NCBI GenBank assembly: GCA_024710825.1
Contig: JANJUA010000236.1
Span: 1 to 18,840 of the forward strand
DNA length: 18,840 nucleotides
Reading direction: 5' to 3'
From: Solirubrobacteraceae bacterium
GTDB taxonomy: Bacteria; Actinomycetota; Thermoleophilia; Solirubrobacterales; Solirubrobacteraceae
Numbering within the stretch: the first letter of the stretch is position 1; every line of letters starts with the position of its first letter. A model generated the notes under the pieces. It ran no database searches. It was not told where the DNA came from and was given only the letters and a program-made list of their open reading frames with translations. Of this stretch, positions 9,316 through 16,025 are shown piece by piece. Position numbers and translations under genes: made by a program.

Positions 9316-10902
9316 GTGAGGTTCCCCAGACGACGGCGGACGCTCACTGCGCTCGCCACCACCACGGCGGTGCTCGCCCTGCCGTCCGCGGCCGGTGCCT
9401 TCGGCACCATCGACGGGTTCATGGGCCAGCACGCCGAGCACGAGAAGATCACCCGCGTGCTCGCCTGCGGAGCCGCCGACGGCGTCACGCCGTGCTTCCA
9501 GCCGCTGTCGATCGACCAGCTCGCCGGCAAGAAGGGCATCCTCGGCGGCGTCGGCATCCCGGACAACCCGGCCGAGATCCTCGATCATCCCGAGGCGCAC
9601 TGCGACGACGGCGACTACCTACCCGGCGACCCGTACAAGCCGGAGGACGCCGGGCGCGCGCGCGGCGCCATCGCGGCCTGCGTCGAGCACTTCAACCGGC
9701 GCATCGAGGAGGCGCTGACGGCGGCGGCCGCGCTCGTGGACGCCAACGGCGCCGTGGTCGCGAAGGAGGCCAACATGGCCTTCGACTGCGACTTCGCCCT
9801 CACCGCCGTAGGCCTGTTCGCCGGCAATGCGAAGTGCCGCGTGTTCAACGGCCTCGGCCGCGCCCTGCACACCGCCGAGGACTTCTGGTCGCACTCCAAC
9901 TGGGCCGACCAGGCGGACCCGGGCCGGCCGGTCGTGTTCGCTGCCCCGCCGGCCGCCGGCGACGACCTCGCCGACGACGCCGAGACGGCGCCCGCGGTGA
10001 GGGCGTTCAACATCGCCAACCCGGCGGGCCTGCAGCGGACGGAGGTCGTGCCGTTCCTGCGCTACCCGGTCCCGAGCGGCCTGGTTCCCTCCCTGGAGGA
10101 GGAGCTGGCCGGCACGGCCCCGATCAGCGGCTGCGACGACAGCCCGCAGAACATCCTGGACTGGGCCAACAAGGTCCGCAAGGTCTTCGGCGCCTCGGCC
10201 ATCAAGCTCTGTCCCGACCGCGTCGGCCACAGCCACCTCAACAAGGACAAGGGCCTCATCGACTGGCGCACCGGCCAGACCTCGAGCCCCGAGGAGGGCT
10301 CCCCGCGCGCGCTGGTGGCCGACAACTTCCAGCGCGCCGTCACCGGTGCGCGCGGCCAGGCGCGAGCGGTGTGGGCGGACTTCCAGACCGCGCTCAAGGC
10401 CCGCTACGGAGTGGACCGCGGCGAGCGGATCGTCGCGGCGCTGACCAGCGACACGCCGTGGACGACCTGCGCCCAGTCGGGCTCCGGCAAGTTCGCGCTG
10501 TCGGCGCCGAACGGCGGCGACTCGCGGGCCATCCGCTCGGTCGACGCCACCGTCGACAACCGGACGGGTGAGACGCTGACCTGCGACGCCGCCGTCCTCA
10601 GCAGCGGCGAGTGGGCGAGCCTGCCGCCGAACACCGTCGCGAGCGGCGCCCAGGGGCGCTTCCGCGTCGAGAGCCAGGTCGTCGGCGGCGGAGGCGGCGG
10701 ACCCGAGGGCTCCGCCGTGCTGGCGATCGGCCAGTCCGGCTACGGCGTCAAGGTCAACTGGGACAACCCGATCGTGGGCTCCAACCGCATGAGCTGCCAG
10801 ATCGTGCGCGACGGCGCCCCCATCGGCGGGTCCCCGTACCGCTGCGCCGTCCAGGGCGGCAGCGGCAACTCGTCCCGTCCGACCTACCTGGTGACCCGAT
10901 GA
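9316..10902 (+). CDS. Secreted CinY/HET-C-like protein with C-terminal aegerolysin-like domain
   Basis: A 528-residue exported protein. It has a basic signal peptide (RFPRRRRTLTALATTTAVLA, then a likely cut after GAFG or SAAGA). The main domain (about 25-385) carries GQHAEHEKITR, LHTAEDFWSHSNWAD (about 184-198) and GHSHLNKD. This His/Asp pattern is shared by CinY and HET-C/TinC-like proteins and recalls zinc-dependent phospholipase C. The C-terminal 135 residues (RSVDATVDNRTGETL, GPEGSAVLAIG, VKVNWDNPIVGSN) resemble the aegerolysin/Crystal ET79 beta-sandwich, which in its family binds lipids and membranes. GTG 9316 was chosen because GAGAGGA (9304-9310) lies 5 bases upstream and the signal peptide follows; an ATG at 9247 would place 23 residues before it. 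The stop overlaps the next start. A lipid-acting secreted effector is inferred. Confidence 0.75.
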   Translation: MRFPRRRRTLTALATTTAVLALPSAAGAFGTIDGFMGQHAEHEKITRVLACGAADGVTPCFQPLSIDQLAGKKGILGGVGIPDNPAEILDHPEAHCDDGDYLPGDPYKPEDAGRARGAIAACVEHFNRRIEEALTAAAALVDANGAVVAKEANMAFDCDFALTAVGLFAGNAKCRVFNGLGRALHTAEDFWSHSNWADQADPGRPVVFAAPPAAGDDLADDAETAPAVRAFNIANPAGLQRTEVVPFLRYPVPSGLVPSLEEELAGTAPISGCDDSPQNILDWANKVRKVFGASAIKLCPDRVGHSHLNKDKGLIDWRTGQTSSPEEGSPRALVADNFQRAVTGARGQARAVWADFQTALKARYGVDRGERIVAALTSDTPWTTCAQSGSGKFALSAPNGGDSRAIRSVDATVDNRTGETLTCDAAVLSSGEWASLPPNTVASGAQGRFRVESQVVGGGGGGPEGSAVLAIGQSGYGVKVNWDNPIVGSNRMSCQIVRDGAPIGGSPYRCAVQGGSGNSSRPTYLVTR

Positions 10903-11255
10903 CCACGATCCGGAAGACCCTCGCCCCCGCCCTCGTCGCGCTCGCGCTGTGCGGCCTGGGGCTCGCCCTCGCGGCGGGCCCCGCGGCCGCCGCCCCGACG
11001 GCGACCGTGGAGGGCAAGCGCATGACCCCGTGCCGGGGCATGCAGGCGCTCACGTTCGTCATGTTCGTGCGCAACATGGGCTGCGACGCCGCCCTGCGCC
11101 GCATCACCGCGACGGCGAGCAGCGACCGCGGCTGCCCGAAGGGCTGGCGCGCCCGCCACGAGGTCCGCGTGCGCCTCGGCAAGCACCGCAGCCCGCACGT
11201 GACGCTCTGCACGCGCAAGTCGCGCGCGTTCACGTACCACCTGCCGGTGGGCTGA
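10899..11255 (+). CDS. Small secreted four-cysteine basic protein
   Basis: A 118-residue protein whose ATG overlaps the previous stop (ATGA at 10899-10902), so translation is probably coupled. Residues 1-32 form a clear signal peptide ending in AAAA. The mature part has four cysteines (C45, C62, C79, C104), enough for two disulfides, and many Arg/Lys/His residues (HEVRVRLGKHRSPHVTLC). I recognise no named domain. Because it is made in step with the lipase/aegerolysin-like protein and also exported, it may be its partner, inhibitor or co-toxin; this is inference. A strong hairpin directly follows, so the two genes probably form a closed transcription unit. Confidence 0.7.
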   Translation: MTTIRKTLAPALVALALCGLGLALAAGPAAAAPTATVEGKRMTPCRGMQALTFVMFVRNMGCDAALRRITATASSDRGCPKGWRARHEVRVRLGKHRSPHVTLCTRKSRAFTYHLPVG

Positions 11256-11256
11256 G

Positions 11257-11313
11257 CCCGGGGGGAGCCGCTCCCGCGCCTTGGGTGCGAGAGCGGCTCC
11301 GCGACTCCCCGGG
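11257..11313 (+). terminator. Strong long hairpin terminator
   Basis: GGAGCCGCTC (11264-11273) pairs with GAGCGGCTCC (11291-11300). An inner CGC/GCG and an outer CCCGGGG/CCCCGGG (11257-11263, 11307-11313) extend it. It begins 2 bases after the stop of the four-cysteine gene. The following bases are not T-rich. Confidence 0.6.
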
Positions 11314-11318
11314 CATCA

Positions 11319-11332
11319 TTAGGGTACCCTAA
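11319..11332 (+). promoter_or_regulatory. DtxR/IdeR-type iron box
   Basis: TTAGGGTACCCTAA is a perfect 14-base palindrome, TTAGG-N4-CCTAA. This equals the 14-base half of the known DtxR/IdeR 19-base box, which ends TTAGG-CTAA-CCTAA. It lies 41 bases before the GTG chosen for the HtaA gene (8 bases before the first possible GTG), where an iron-loaded repressor would block transcription. HtaA genes in corynebacteria are known DtxR targets. Confidence 0.65.
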
Positions 11333-11373
11333 CGGCGCTGGTGCCGATGAGCACGTCCGAAGGGAATCGCAAG

Positions 11374-12564
11374 GTGATCGTGGTGGGCAGTCGACGGTGG
11401 AGCGCGTGGCTGGCGGCCTCGGCCCTGGTGGTCGCAGGCGGCCTGACCACGGCCGGGGGCGCCGCCGCCGCGAGCGGCAGCGCCTCCCTGTCGTTCGACG
11501 CCGCGACGGCCAAGGCGCTGCGCGACGGCGACGTCGCGCTGCGGACCGACAGGCCGGCGACGGCCAGGGGACTCCGCATCTCGCTGCCCGTCGCCGACGC
11601 GACCATCGGCCGCGGCGCCCGCCTGGAGCTGGGGGGCGGGCTCACGCTGCGCCACGGCAAGCGCTCCGCGCCGCTGAGCGCGTGGCAGGTCACGGTCGCC
11701 GGCGGCCGCGCGTCCGTCACCGCGCGACTCGGCCAGCGGCGCACGACGATCCTCACCGGGCGCACGGGGCGCAGGCTCGCGCTCGACGTCGACGCGGGGA
11801 CGGCGCGGCTGTCGACGATCGCGCTGACGCTGACCAAGCGGGGCGCGCAGGCGCTGCGAGGGGCGCTGGGCGCGAAGCTGCGGCTGCCGACGGAGCGCTT
11901 CGCCACGCTGCGCCTGCGGGCCCGCGCCGACGGCCCGGCGACGCCGACCACCCCCACGCTCGCGCCGCTGCCGACCAGATACGACTGCCCGCTGCCGGAC
12001 AGCAGCGGCCAGACCCCGATCGGCAAGGCGCCGACGGCGCCCGGACAGCCCGCCGCCCGGCCGACCCTGACCGGCGCGCTCCCTGCCTCCGGCGACCTGG
12101 CCTGGCGCTTCAAGCAGTCGTTCGCCTCCTACGTGACGGGCTACGGCGGCCGGCTGACCGGCGGGACCTTCGCCGGCAGCGGCTCCTACGAGCGTGGCGC
12201 CACCCCCGAGCGCGACCGGCTCGTGCTCGACACGACCGGCACGATGGTCTTCTGCAACCCGGGGCACTTCTTCTGGATCGCGGTGTCGGACCCGACGATC
12301 GCGATCGACCCCCAGGGCAGCTCGCGGCTGACGGCGACGGTGGAGGCGCAGCAGTTCGGCGTCGCCTACGGACCGTGGCGGACCGACCTCGCGACGTTGA
12401 CGCCGGGCACCCCGACACGCTCGCCCGACGGCCGGACGGTCACGTGGCCGAGCATCGGCGCCACGCTGACGGCGGACGGCGCGAGCGCGTTCATCGGCGT
12501 CTACAACGCCGGAGCGGACATCGACCCGATCGCCCTCACCGTGAGCGTGCCTGGCGCCGGGTAG
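11374..12564 (+). CDS. Secreted HtaA-domain haem-binding-type protein
   Basis: A 396-residue exported protein. The signal peptide runs to GGAAAA (about residue 32). An N-terminal beta-rich domain follows (about 35-190: LSFDAATAKALRDGDVAL, ISLPVADATI, LGGGLTLRHG), similar in style to domains that accompany HtaA in actinobacteria. A Pro/Thr linker comes next (about 190-235). The HtaA domain (about 240-395) begins LAWRFKQSFASYVTG and includes the blocks GTMVFCNPGHFFWIAVSDP and SSRLTATVEA. HtaA domains bind haem in corynebacterial uptake; conserved Tyr and His residues are present, but haem ligation is not proven. Start GTG 11374 is set by GAAGGGA (11359-11365) at 8-base spacing; GTG 11341 and ATG 11347 are alternatives. 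It has no C-terminal anchor or sorting signal, so it is probably a free extracellular protein. Confidence 0.8.
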   Translation: MIVVGSRRWSAWLAASALVVAGGLTTAGGAAAASGSASLSFDAATAKALRDGDVALRTDRPATARGLRISLPVADATIGRGARLELGGGLTLRHGKRSAPLSAWQVTVAGGRASVTARLGQRRTTILTGRTGRRLALDVDAGTARLSTIALTLTKRGAQALRGALGAKLRLPTERFATLRLRARADGPATPTTPTLAPLPTRYDCPLPDSSGQTPIGKAPTAPGQPAARPTLTGALPASGDLAWRFKQSFASYVTGYGGRLTGGTFAGSGSYERGATPERDRLVLDTTGTMVFCNPGHFFWIAVSDPTIAIDPQGSSRLTATVEAQQFGVAYGPWRTDLATLTPGTPTRSPDGRTVTWPSIGATLTADGASAFIGVYNAGADIDPIALTVSVPGAG

Positions 12565-12565
12565 C

Positions 12566-12594
12566 TTAGCTCCAAAATCCCATCGGAATATACT
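12566..12594 (+). promoter_or_regulatory. Candidate promoter of the peroxiredoxin gene
   Basis: This is a short AT-rich island in GC-rich DNA. TATACT at 12589-12594 is a good -10 element, with a weak TTAGCT at 12566-12571 at 17-base spacing. The start codon is 62 bases downstream. Confidence 0.4.
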
Positions 12595-12655
12595 GGTTTA
12601 GAGCCCGGCCACCGCGCCGCCGCAAGACCATCCGTTCCGAAGGGAGAGTCACACC

Positions 12656-13312
12656 ATGAGCCTGACCATAGGCGACACCGCCCCCGACTTCGAGGCCGAC
12701 ACCACCGAGGGCCGCATCGGCTTCTACGACTGGATCGGCGACAGCTGGGCGGTGCTCTTCTCGCACCCCCGCGCGTTCACCCCCGTCTGCACCACCGAGC
12801 TCGGCTACATGGCGAGCATCGAGCCCGAGTTCGCCCGCCGCGGCGTCAAGATCATCGGCCTGTCGACCGACCCCGTGGAGGGCAGTCGGAAGTGGGGCGA
12901 GGACATCGCCGAGACCGAGGGAACGGCGCCGAACTACCCGATCATCGCCGACACGGACCACAACGTCGCGAAGATCTACGGGATGCTGCCGCCGGACGTC
13001 GAGGGCGACCCGACGGAGCGCACCCCCGCGCAGAACGCCACGCTGCGCAACGTGTTCGTCATCGGGCCGGACCGGAAGATCAAGCTCGTGCTCATCTACC
13101 CGATGACCACCGGCCGCAACTTCGACGAGGTCCTGCGGGTGATCGACTCGCTGCAGCTCACGGCCGAGCACCAGCTCGCCACGCCCGCGCAGTGGCAGCC
13201 CGGCGAGGACGTCATCCTCACGAGCGCGGTCTCCAACGAGCAGGCCAAGGAGCGCTACCCCGACGGGTGGCGCGAGCCGAAGCCGTACATGCGGATCGTC
13301 CCCGCTCCGTAG
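12656..13312 (+). CDS. 1-Cys peroxiredoxin (Prx6 family)
   Basis: A 218-residue cytosolic thiol peroxidase that reduces hydrogen peroxide and organic peroxides. The active-site block FTPVCTTE holds the peroxidatic C45, and HPRAFTPVC matches the family pattern. C45 is the only cysteine in the protein, so it must be of the 1-Cys type and be recycled by an outside thiol. The long C-terminal Prx6 domain is present (VFVIGPDRKIKLVLIYPMTTGRNFDEVLRVIDSLQ and WQPGEDVILTSAVS). ATG 12656 has AAGGGAG at 12640-12646. It follows the iron-box HtaA gene by 91 bases and has its own candidate promoter. Confidence 0.95.
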   Translation: MSLTIGDTAPDFEADTTEGRIGFYDWIGDSWAVLFSHPRAFTPVCTTELGYMASIEPEFARRGVKIIGLSTDPVEGSRKWGEDIAETEGTAPNYPIIADTDHNVAKIYGMLPPDVEGDPTERTPAQNATLRNVFVIGPDRKIKLVLIYPMTTGRNFDEVLRVIDSLQLTAEHQLATPAQWQPGEDVILTSAVSNEQAKERYPDGWREPKPYMRIVPAP

Positions 13313-13324
13313 CCGAGCGCCGAC

Positions 13325-13365
13325 GGCGGGCAGGGGCGGCGTCCGGTCCGCCGCCCGCCGCCGGG
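13325..13365. terminator. GC-rich hairpin between convergent genes
   Basis: GGCGGGC...GGCGGC and GCCGCC...GCCCGCC repeats face each other between the peroxiredoxin stop and the VOC stop. They could act as a bidirectional terminator. There is no T-run, and several pairings compete. Confidence 0.35.
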
Positions 13366-13366
13366 C

Positions 13367-13735
13367 TCAACCCTCCTGCAGCACCGCCAGGACGTTGCCG
13401 GCCGGATCCCGGAACCAGGCGATCGGCGGCCCGATGGCGCGCATGACGCCGCGCTCGTCCGCCCCCTCGTAGCGCTCGAACGTCACGCCGCGGTCGACCA
13501 GCGCGTCGACCGCGGCGTCGATGTCCTCGACCGGGAAGTTCAGGATGGTGTACGTCGCCGGCTCGTGGTCTGGCTTGGGGTAGACGAGCGTCGGCCGGTC
13601 GCCGCCCGCCAGGTGCAGCGTCAGCAGCCCGTGCTCCGCGGTGACGCGGATGCCGAGCGTCTCGCCGTAGAACGCCCGTGCGCGGTCGATGTCGTCCACG
13701 GCGAAGCCGCTGAACGCCTTGGTCTGCTCGAACAT
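13367..13735 (-). CDS. VOC-family (glyoxalase/bleomycin-resistance-like) protein
   Basis: A 122-residue single-unit vicinal-oxygen-chelate protein. It begins FSGFAVDDIDRARAFYGETLG, has NFPVEDIDAAVDALVDRGV at mid-length, and ends PPIAWFRDPAGNVLAVLQ, all typical paired beta-alpha-beta-beta-beta segments. The family includes glyoxalases, dioxygenases and drug-binding resistance proteins; the substrate is unknown. ATG 13735 is preceded by a very strong purine-rich ribosome site, so I treat it as the start. The same frame is open back to 13891, where an ATG overlaps the stop of the ABC permease. It is therefore the last gene of the ABC operon. Confidence 0.85.
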   Translation of the reverse strand: MFEQTKAFSGFAVDDIDRARAFYGETLGIRVTAEHGLLTLHLAGGDRPTLVYPKPDHEPATYTILNFPVEDIDAAVDALVDRGVTFERYEGADERGVMRAIGPPIAWFRDPAGNVLAVLQEG

Positions 13736-13891
13736 GAGGGTCCTCTCCTCTCCGGATCTCCCGCGCCCCGTCAGCCGGGCCACGCGGGCCGCCGTCCACA
13801 CCCGCGCCGTCAGCAGCGCGGCGCCCCCCGCGCCCACCCACGGCAGCATCTCCTCGACCGGGATGCCCGCGATGTGGGCGGCGGGGGACAT
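13736..13891 (-). CDS. Small membrane-segment ORF in frame with the VOC gene
   Basis: ATG 13891 overlaps the permease TGA (TGATG), so coupled translation is likely. The 52 residues contain AHIAGIPVEEMLPW, then a short hydrophobic stretch (VGAGGAALLTARVW) and a basic tail. AHIAGIPVEE recalls small hypothetical proteins I associate with related actinobacteria (from memory, not checked). No stop separates it from the VOC protein, so the product would be a 174-residue fusion unless translation restarts at 13735. Either it is a membrane anchor for the VOC domain, or the stop of a once separate small gene has been lost. Confidence 0.4.
13742..13753 (-). promoter_or_regulatory. Strong ribosome binding site deciding the VOC start
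   Basis: On the minus strand the sequence is GGAGAGGAGAGG, with 6 bases to the ATG at 13735. This is by far the best Shine-Dalgarno in the operon and supports an internal start inside the longer open frame. Confidence 0.65.
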
Positions 13892-14703
13892 CAGCCGACC
13901 AACCGCCTCGTGGTGCGCCAGATCGCCAGCCGCCACATCGCGAAGCCGAAGGCGAGGATCGCCGCCAGGTGGCCGACGTCCGCCCAGCCCTCCCAGCCGA
14001 ACGCCGCGCTGCGCACCAGCTGGACGCAGTGGTACAGCGGGTTGAGCTGGCCGAGCACCTGCGCCCACTCGGGCAGGCCGCTGAGCGGGAAGTAGGTGCC
14101 CGCGACGAGGAACGCGGGCGTGATGACGATGCTCGTCACGTAGGAGAAGCTGTCCACGGACTTCGCGAGCGCCGAGATCAGCACGCCGAACGCCGCCCAG
14201 CCGTAGCCGGTGACGAAGCCGATGAGCGGCACGACCAGCATCCCCCAGCTGGGCTCGAGTCCGAAGGCCATCGCCACGACGAGCGGCACGCACCCGTACA
14301 CGCTCGCGCGCAGCGAGATCCACAGGACCTCCGCGGTCACCAGCTCCTCGACGTCGACGGGCGCGGCGAGGATCGCGTCGTACGTGTGCTGGAACTCGCG
14401 CTTGACGAACGTCCCGAACATCGTGGAGAAGACGCTCGAGAACATGATCGCCGTGGCGACGGTCCCGGTGCCGACGAAGTCGATGTAGTCCAGGCCCTGG
14501 ACGGTCGCCACCAGCGACCCGAAGCCGAAGCCGAACGCGAGCAGGTAGACCGTCGGCTCGACGGTCGACGAGAACGTGATCGACCGCCACATCGAGGAGA
14601 AGTTGATGACCTCGCGCACGAGCACCCCGGCGATCGCCGGCCGCTCGAGGCGACGGAGACGCCGGCGCGGCGGGCGCGGGACGGGCAGCGCGTCGGCGCT
14701 CAT
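13891..14703 (-). CDS. ABC-2 type transporter permease (DrrB/NodJ type)
   Basis: A 270-residue membrane protein with about six hydrophobic spans after a basic cytosolic N-terminus (RPPRRRLRRLERPA). Sequence blocks such as FVKREFQHTYDAILAAPV and AGTYFPLSGLPEWAQVLGQLNPLYHCVQL are typical of the NodJ/DrrB ABC-2 permease group, which exports lipo-oligosaccharides or drugs. Its ATG overlaps the ATPase stop (ATGA at 14700-14703), so the two half-transporter components are made together and should form a two-by-two complex in the membrane. The cargo cannot be read from the sequence. Confidence 0.93.
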   Translation of the reverse strand: MSADALPVPRPPRRRLRRLERPAIAGVLVREVINFSSMWRSITFSSTVEPTVYLLAFGFGFGSLVATVQGLDYIDFVGTGTVATAIMFSSVFSTMFGTFVKREFQHTYDAILAAPVDVEELVTAEVLWISLRASVYGCVPLVVAMAFGLEPSWGMLVVPLIGFVTGYGWAAFGVLISALAKSVDSFSYVTSIVITPAFLVAGTYFPLSGLPEWAQVLGQLNPLYHCVQLVRSAAFGWEGWADVGHLAAILAFGFAMWRLAIWRTTRRLVG

Positions 14704-15644
14704 GCGATCTCCTCCCCGGTGAGCAGCACGAAGACGTCCTCCAGGTTCGCCGGGCGTCGCTCGCCCTCTGGCGCGGCGCCGTTGGCGACGTCGAGCCGCA
14801 GCACGGCGACCGAGGTGCCGGTGCGCCGCGTGCGCAGGCCGTCCGCAGCGGCCGCCGCCTCGACCTCGGAGAGCTTGGCCGGCGGCCCGTAGACCTCGAC
14901 CGCCTCGCGGCCGGCGTGCTCGACGACCAGCTCGGACGGGGCGCCGACGGCGACCACCCGGCCGTGCGACATGATCGTCACCGTGTCGGCGAGCCGCTCG
15001 GCCTCCTCGATGTAGTGCGTGGACATCAGGATCGAGACGCCGTCGGCCCGGAGCCGGTCGATGAGCGCCCAGATCTCCTGGCGCACCTGCGGATCGAGCC
15101 CCACGGTCGGCTCGTCCATCAGCACGAGCCGCGGCCGGTGCACGAGCGCCCGCGCGATCAACAGCCGGCGGCGCATGCCGCCGGAGAGCTTGTCGACCTT
15201 CGTGTCGCGGCGGTCGGCGAGGTTCGCGATGTCCAGCGCCCGCTCGATCGCCGCCTGGCGCGCGGCGCGCGGCACGCGGTAGAGGTGCGTGAAGACGAGG
15301 AGGTTCTGGTGGACGGTGAGCGTCGTGTCGAGGTTGTCGAGCTGGGGCACCACCCCCATCTCCGCGCGGGCTGACTTCGACTGCGCGGGCAGTCGATAGC
15401 CGAGCACCTCCAGCTCGCCGTCGTCGGCGATCGCCTGGGCGGTCAGCAGCCGCATCGTGGTGCTCTTCCCCGCGCCGTTGGGCCCGAGCAGGCCGACGCA
15501 GGTGCCCTCGGGCACCTCGAGGTCGAGGCCGTCGACGGCCTGGATCGGCCCGAAGGCCTTCGTCACGCCCCGCAGGCGGATGGCAGCTTCGGACATGGGC
15601 GCAGGAGATGATGCACGGTCGGGCGCGGTCGAGGTCAAGGCCAT
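14700..15644 (-). CDS. ABC transporter ATP-binding protein (DrrA/NodI type)
   Basis: A 314-residue ATPase. From ATG 15644, Walker A GPNGAGKST is at about 54-62, the signature LSGGM at about 153-157, Walker B RLVLMDEP at about 172-179, and the switch histidine in STHYIEEAERL is H210. The C-terminal 90 residues form the extra domain usual in DrrA-type export ATPases, ending LEDVFVLLTGEEIA. Start choice is open: ATG 15644 has GGAGG close by but with short spacing. ATG 15677 would be 11 residues longer, and ATG 15596 fits where family similarity begins. It powers the permease encoded next to it and is first in a minus-strand operon. Confidence 0.93.
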   Translation of the reverse strand: MALTSTAPDRASSPAPMSEAAIRLRGVTKAFGPIQAVDGLDLEVPEGTCVGLLGPNGAGKSTTMRLLTAQAIADDGELEVLGYRLPAQSKSARAEMGVVPQLDNLDTTLTVHQNLLVFTHLYRVPRAARQAAIERALDIANLADRRDTKVDKLSGGMRRRLLIARALVHRPRLVLMDEPTVGLDPQVRQEIWALIDRLRADGVSILMSTHYIEEAERLADTVTIMSHGRVVAVGAPSELVVEHAGREAVEVYGPPAKLSEVEAAAAADGLRTRRTGTSVAVLRLDVANGAAPEGERRPANLEDVFVLLTGEEIA

Positions 15645-15761
15645 GTCCTCCAGACGGCCCGCGACGCCCTGGCTCATCGGCCCGCCGATCCGATGCGGCT
15701 AGGGTGAATCCATCAACCCCACGCGCCGGAACTCCACCCCCCTCGAACGGGCCGCCGGCGC

Positions 15762-16025
15762 GTGAGGCCGCGCACCACGACGGAGTGGCAGGATCCGATC
15801 CTGGCGCTCGAGCTGCTGCGCGAGGCCTCGCGGCCCGTCACCTTCGCCGACCTGCGCGATGCGGGAGTCGCCACCCCCGGGCAGGCGCTCTACCGGCTCG
15901 GCATGGACGGCCACCGCATCGAGCGAACCTCCAAGGGGGTGCGCCTCGTCGACCCGTCCGAGCCGCCGCCTGCGCCGCAGCCGATCAGGCCGCGCGTCCG
16001 GGTCGTGCGGCGCGGCGAGAGCTAG
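15762..16025 (+). CDS. Small basic hypothetical protein, possible winged helix
   Basis: An 87-residue protein starting at GTG 15762. The segment DPILALELLREASRPVTFADLRDAGVATPGQ... reads as helix, then a turn-helix-like unit, then a short beta wing (HRIERTSKGVRLVDP), as in small DNA-binding winged helices. The C-terminus (EPPPAPQPIRPRVRVVRR) is basic and Pro-rich. No named family is recognised. It is divergent from the ABC ATPase gene and overlaps the 3' end of the CNNM/CBS gene by 41 bases on the opposite strand. A regulator of either neighbour is possible but not supported beyond position. Confidence 0.5.
   Translation: MRPRTTTEWQDPILALELLREASRPVTFADLRDAGVATPGQALYRLGMDGHRIERTSKGVRLVDPSEPPPAPQPIRPRVRVVRRGES

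Noticed and set aside
12571..12600. Fur/PerR-type operator before the peroxiredoxin gene
   Set aside because: The AT-rich stretch has only loose CCA...TGG symmetry and does not match a Fur-family consensus; kept only as a candidate promoter.
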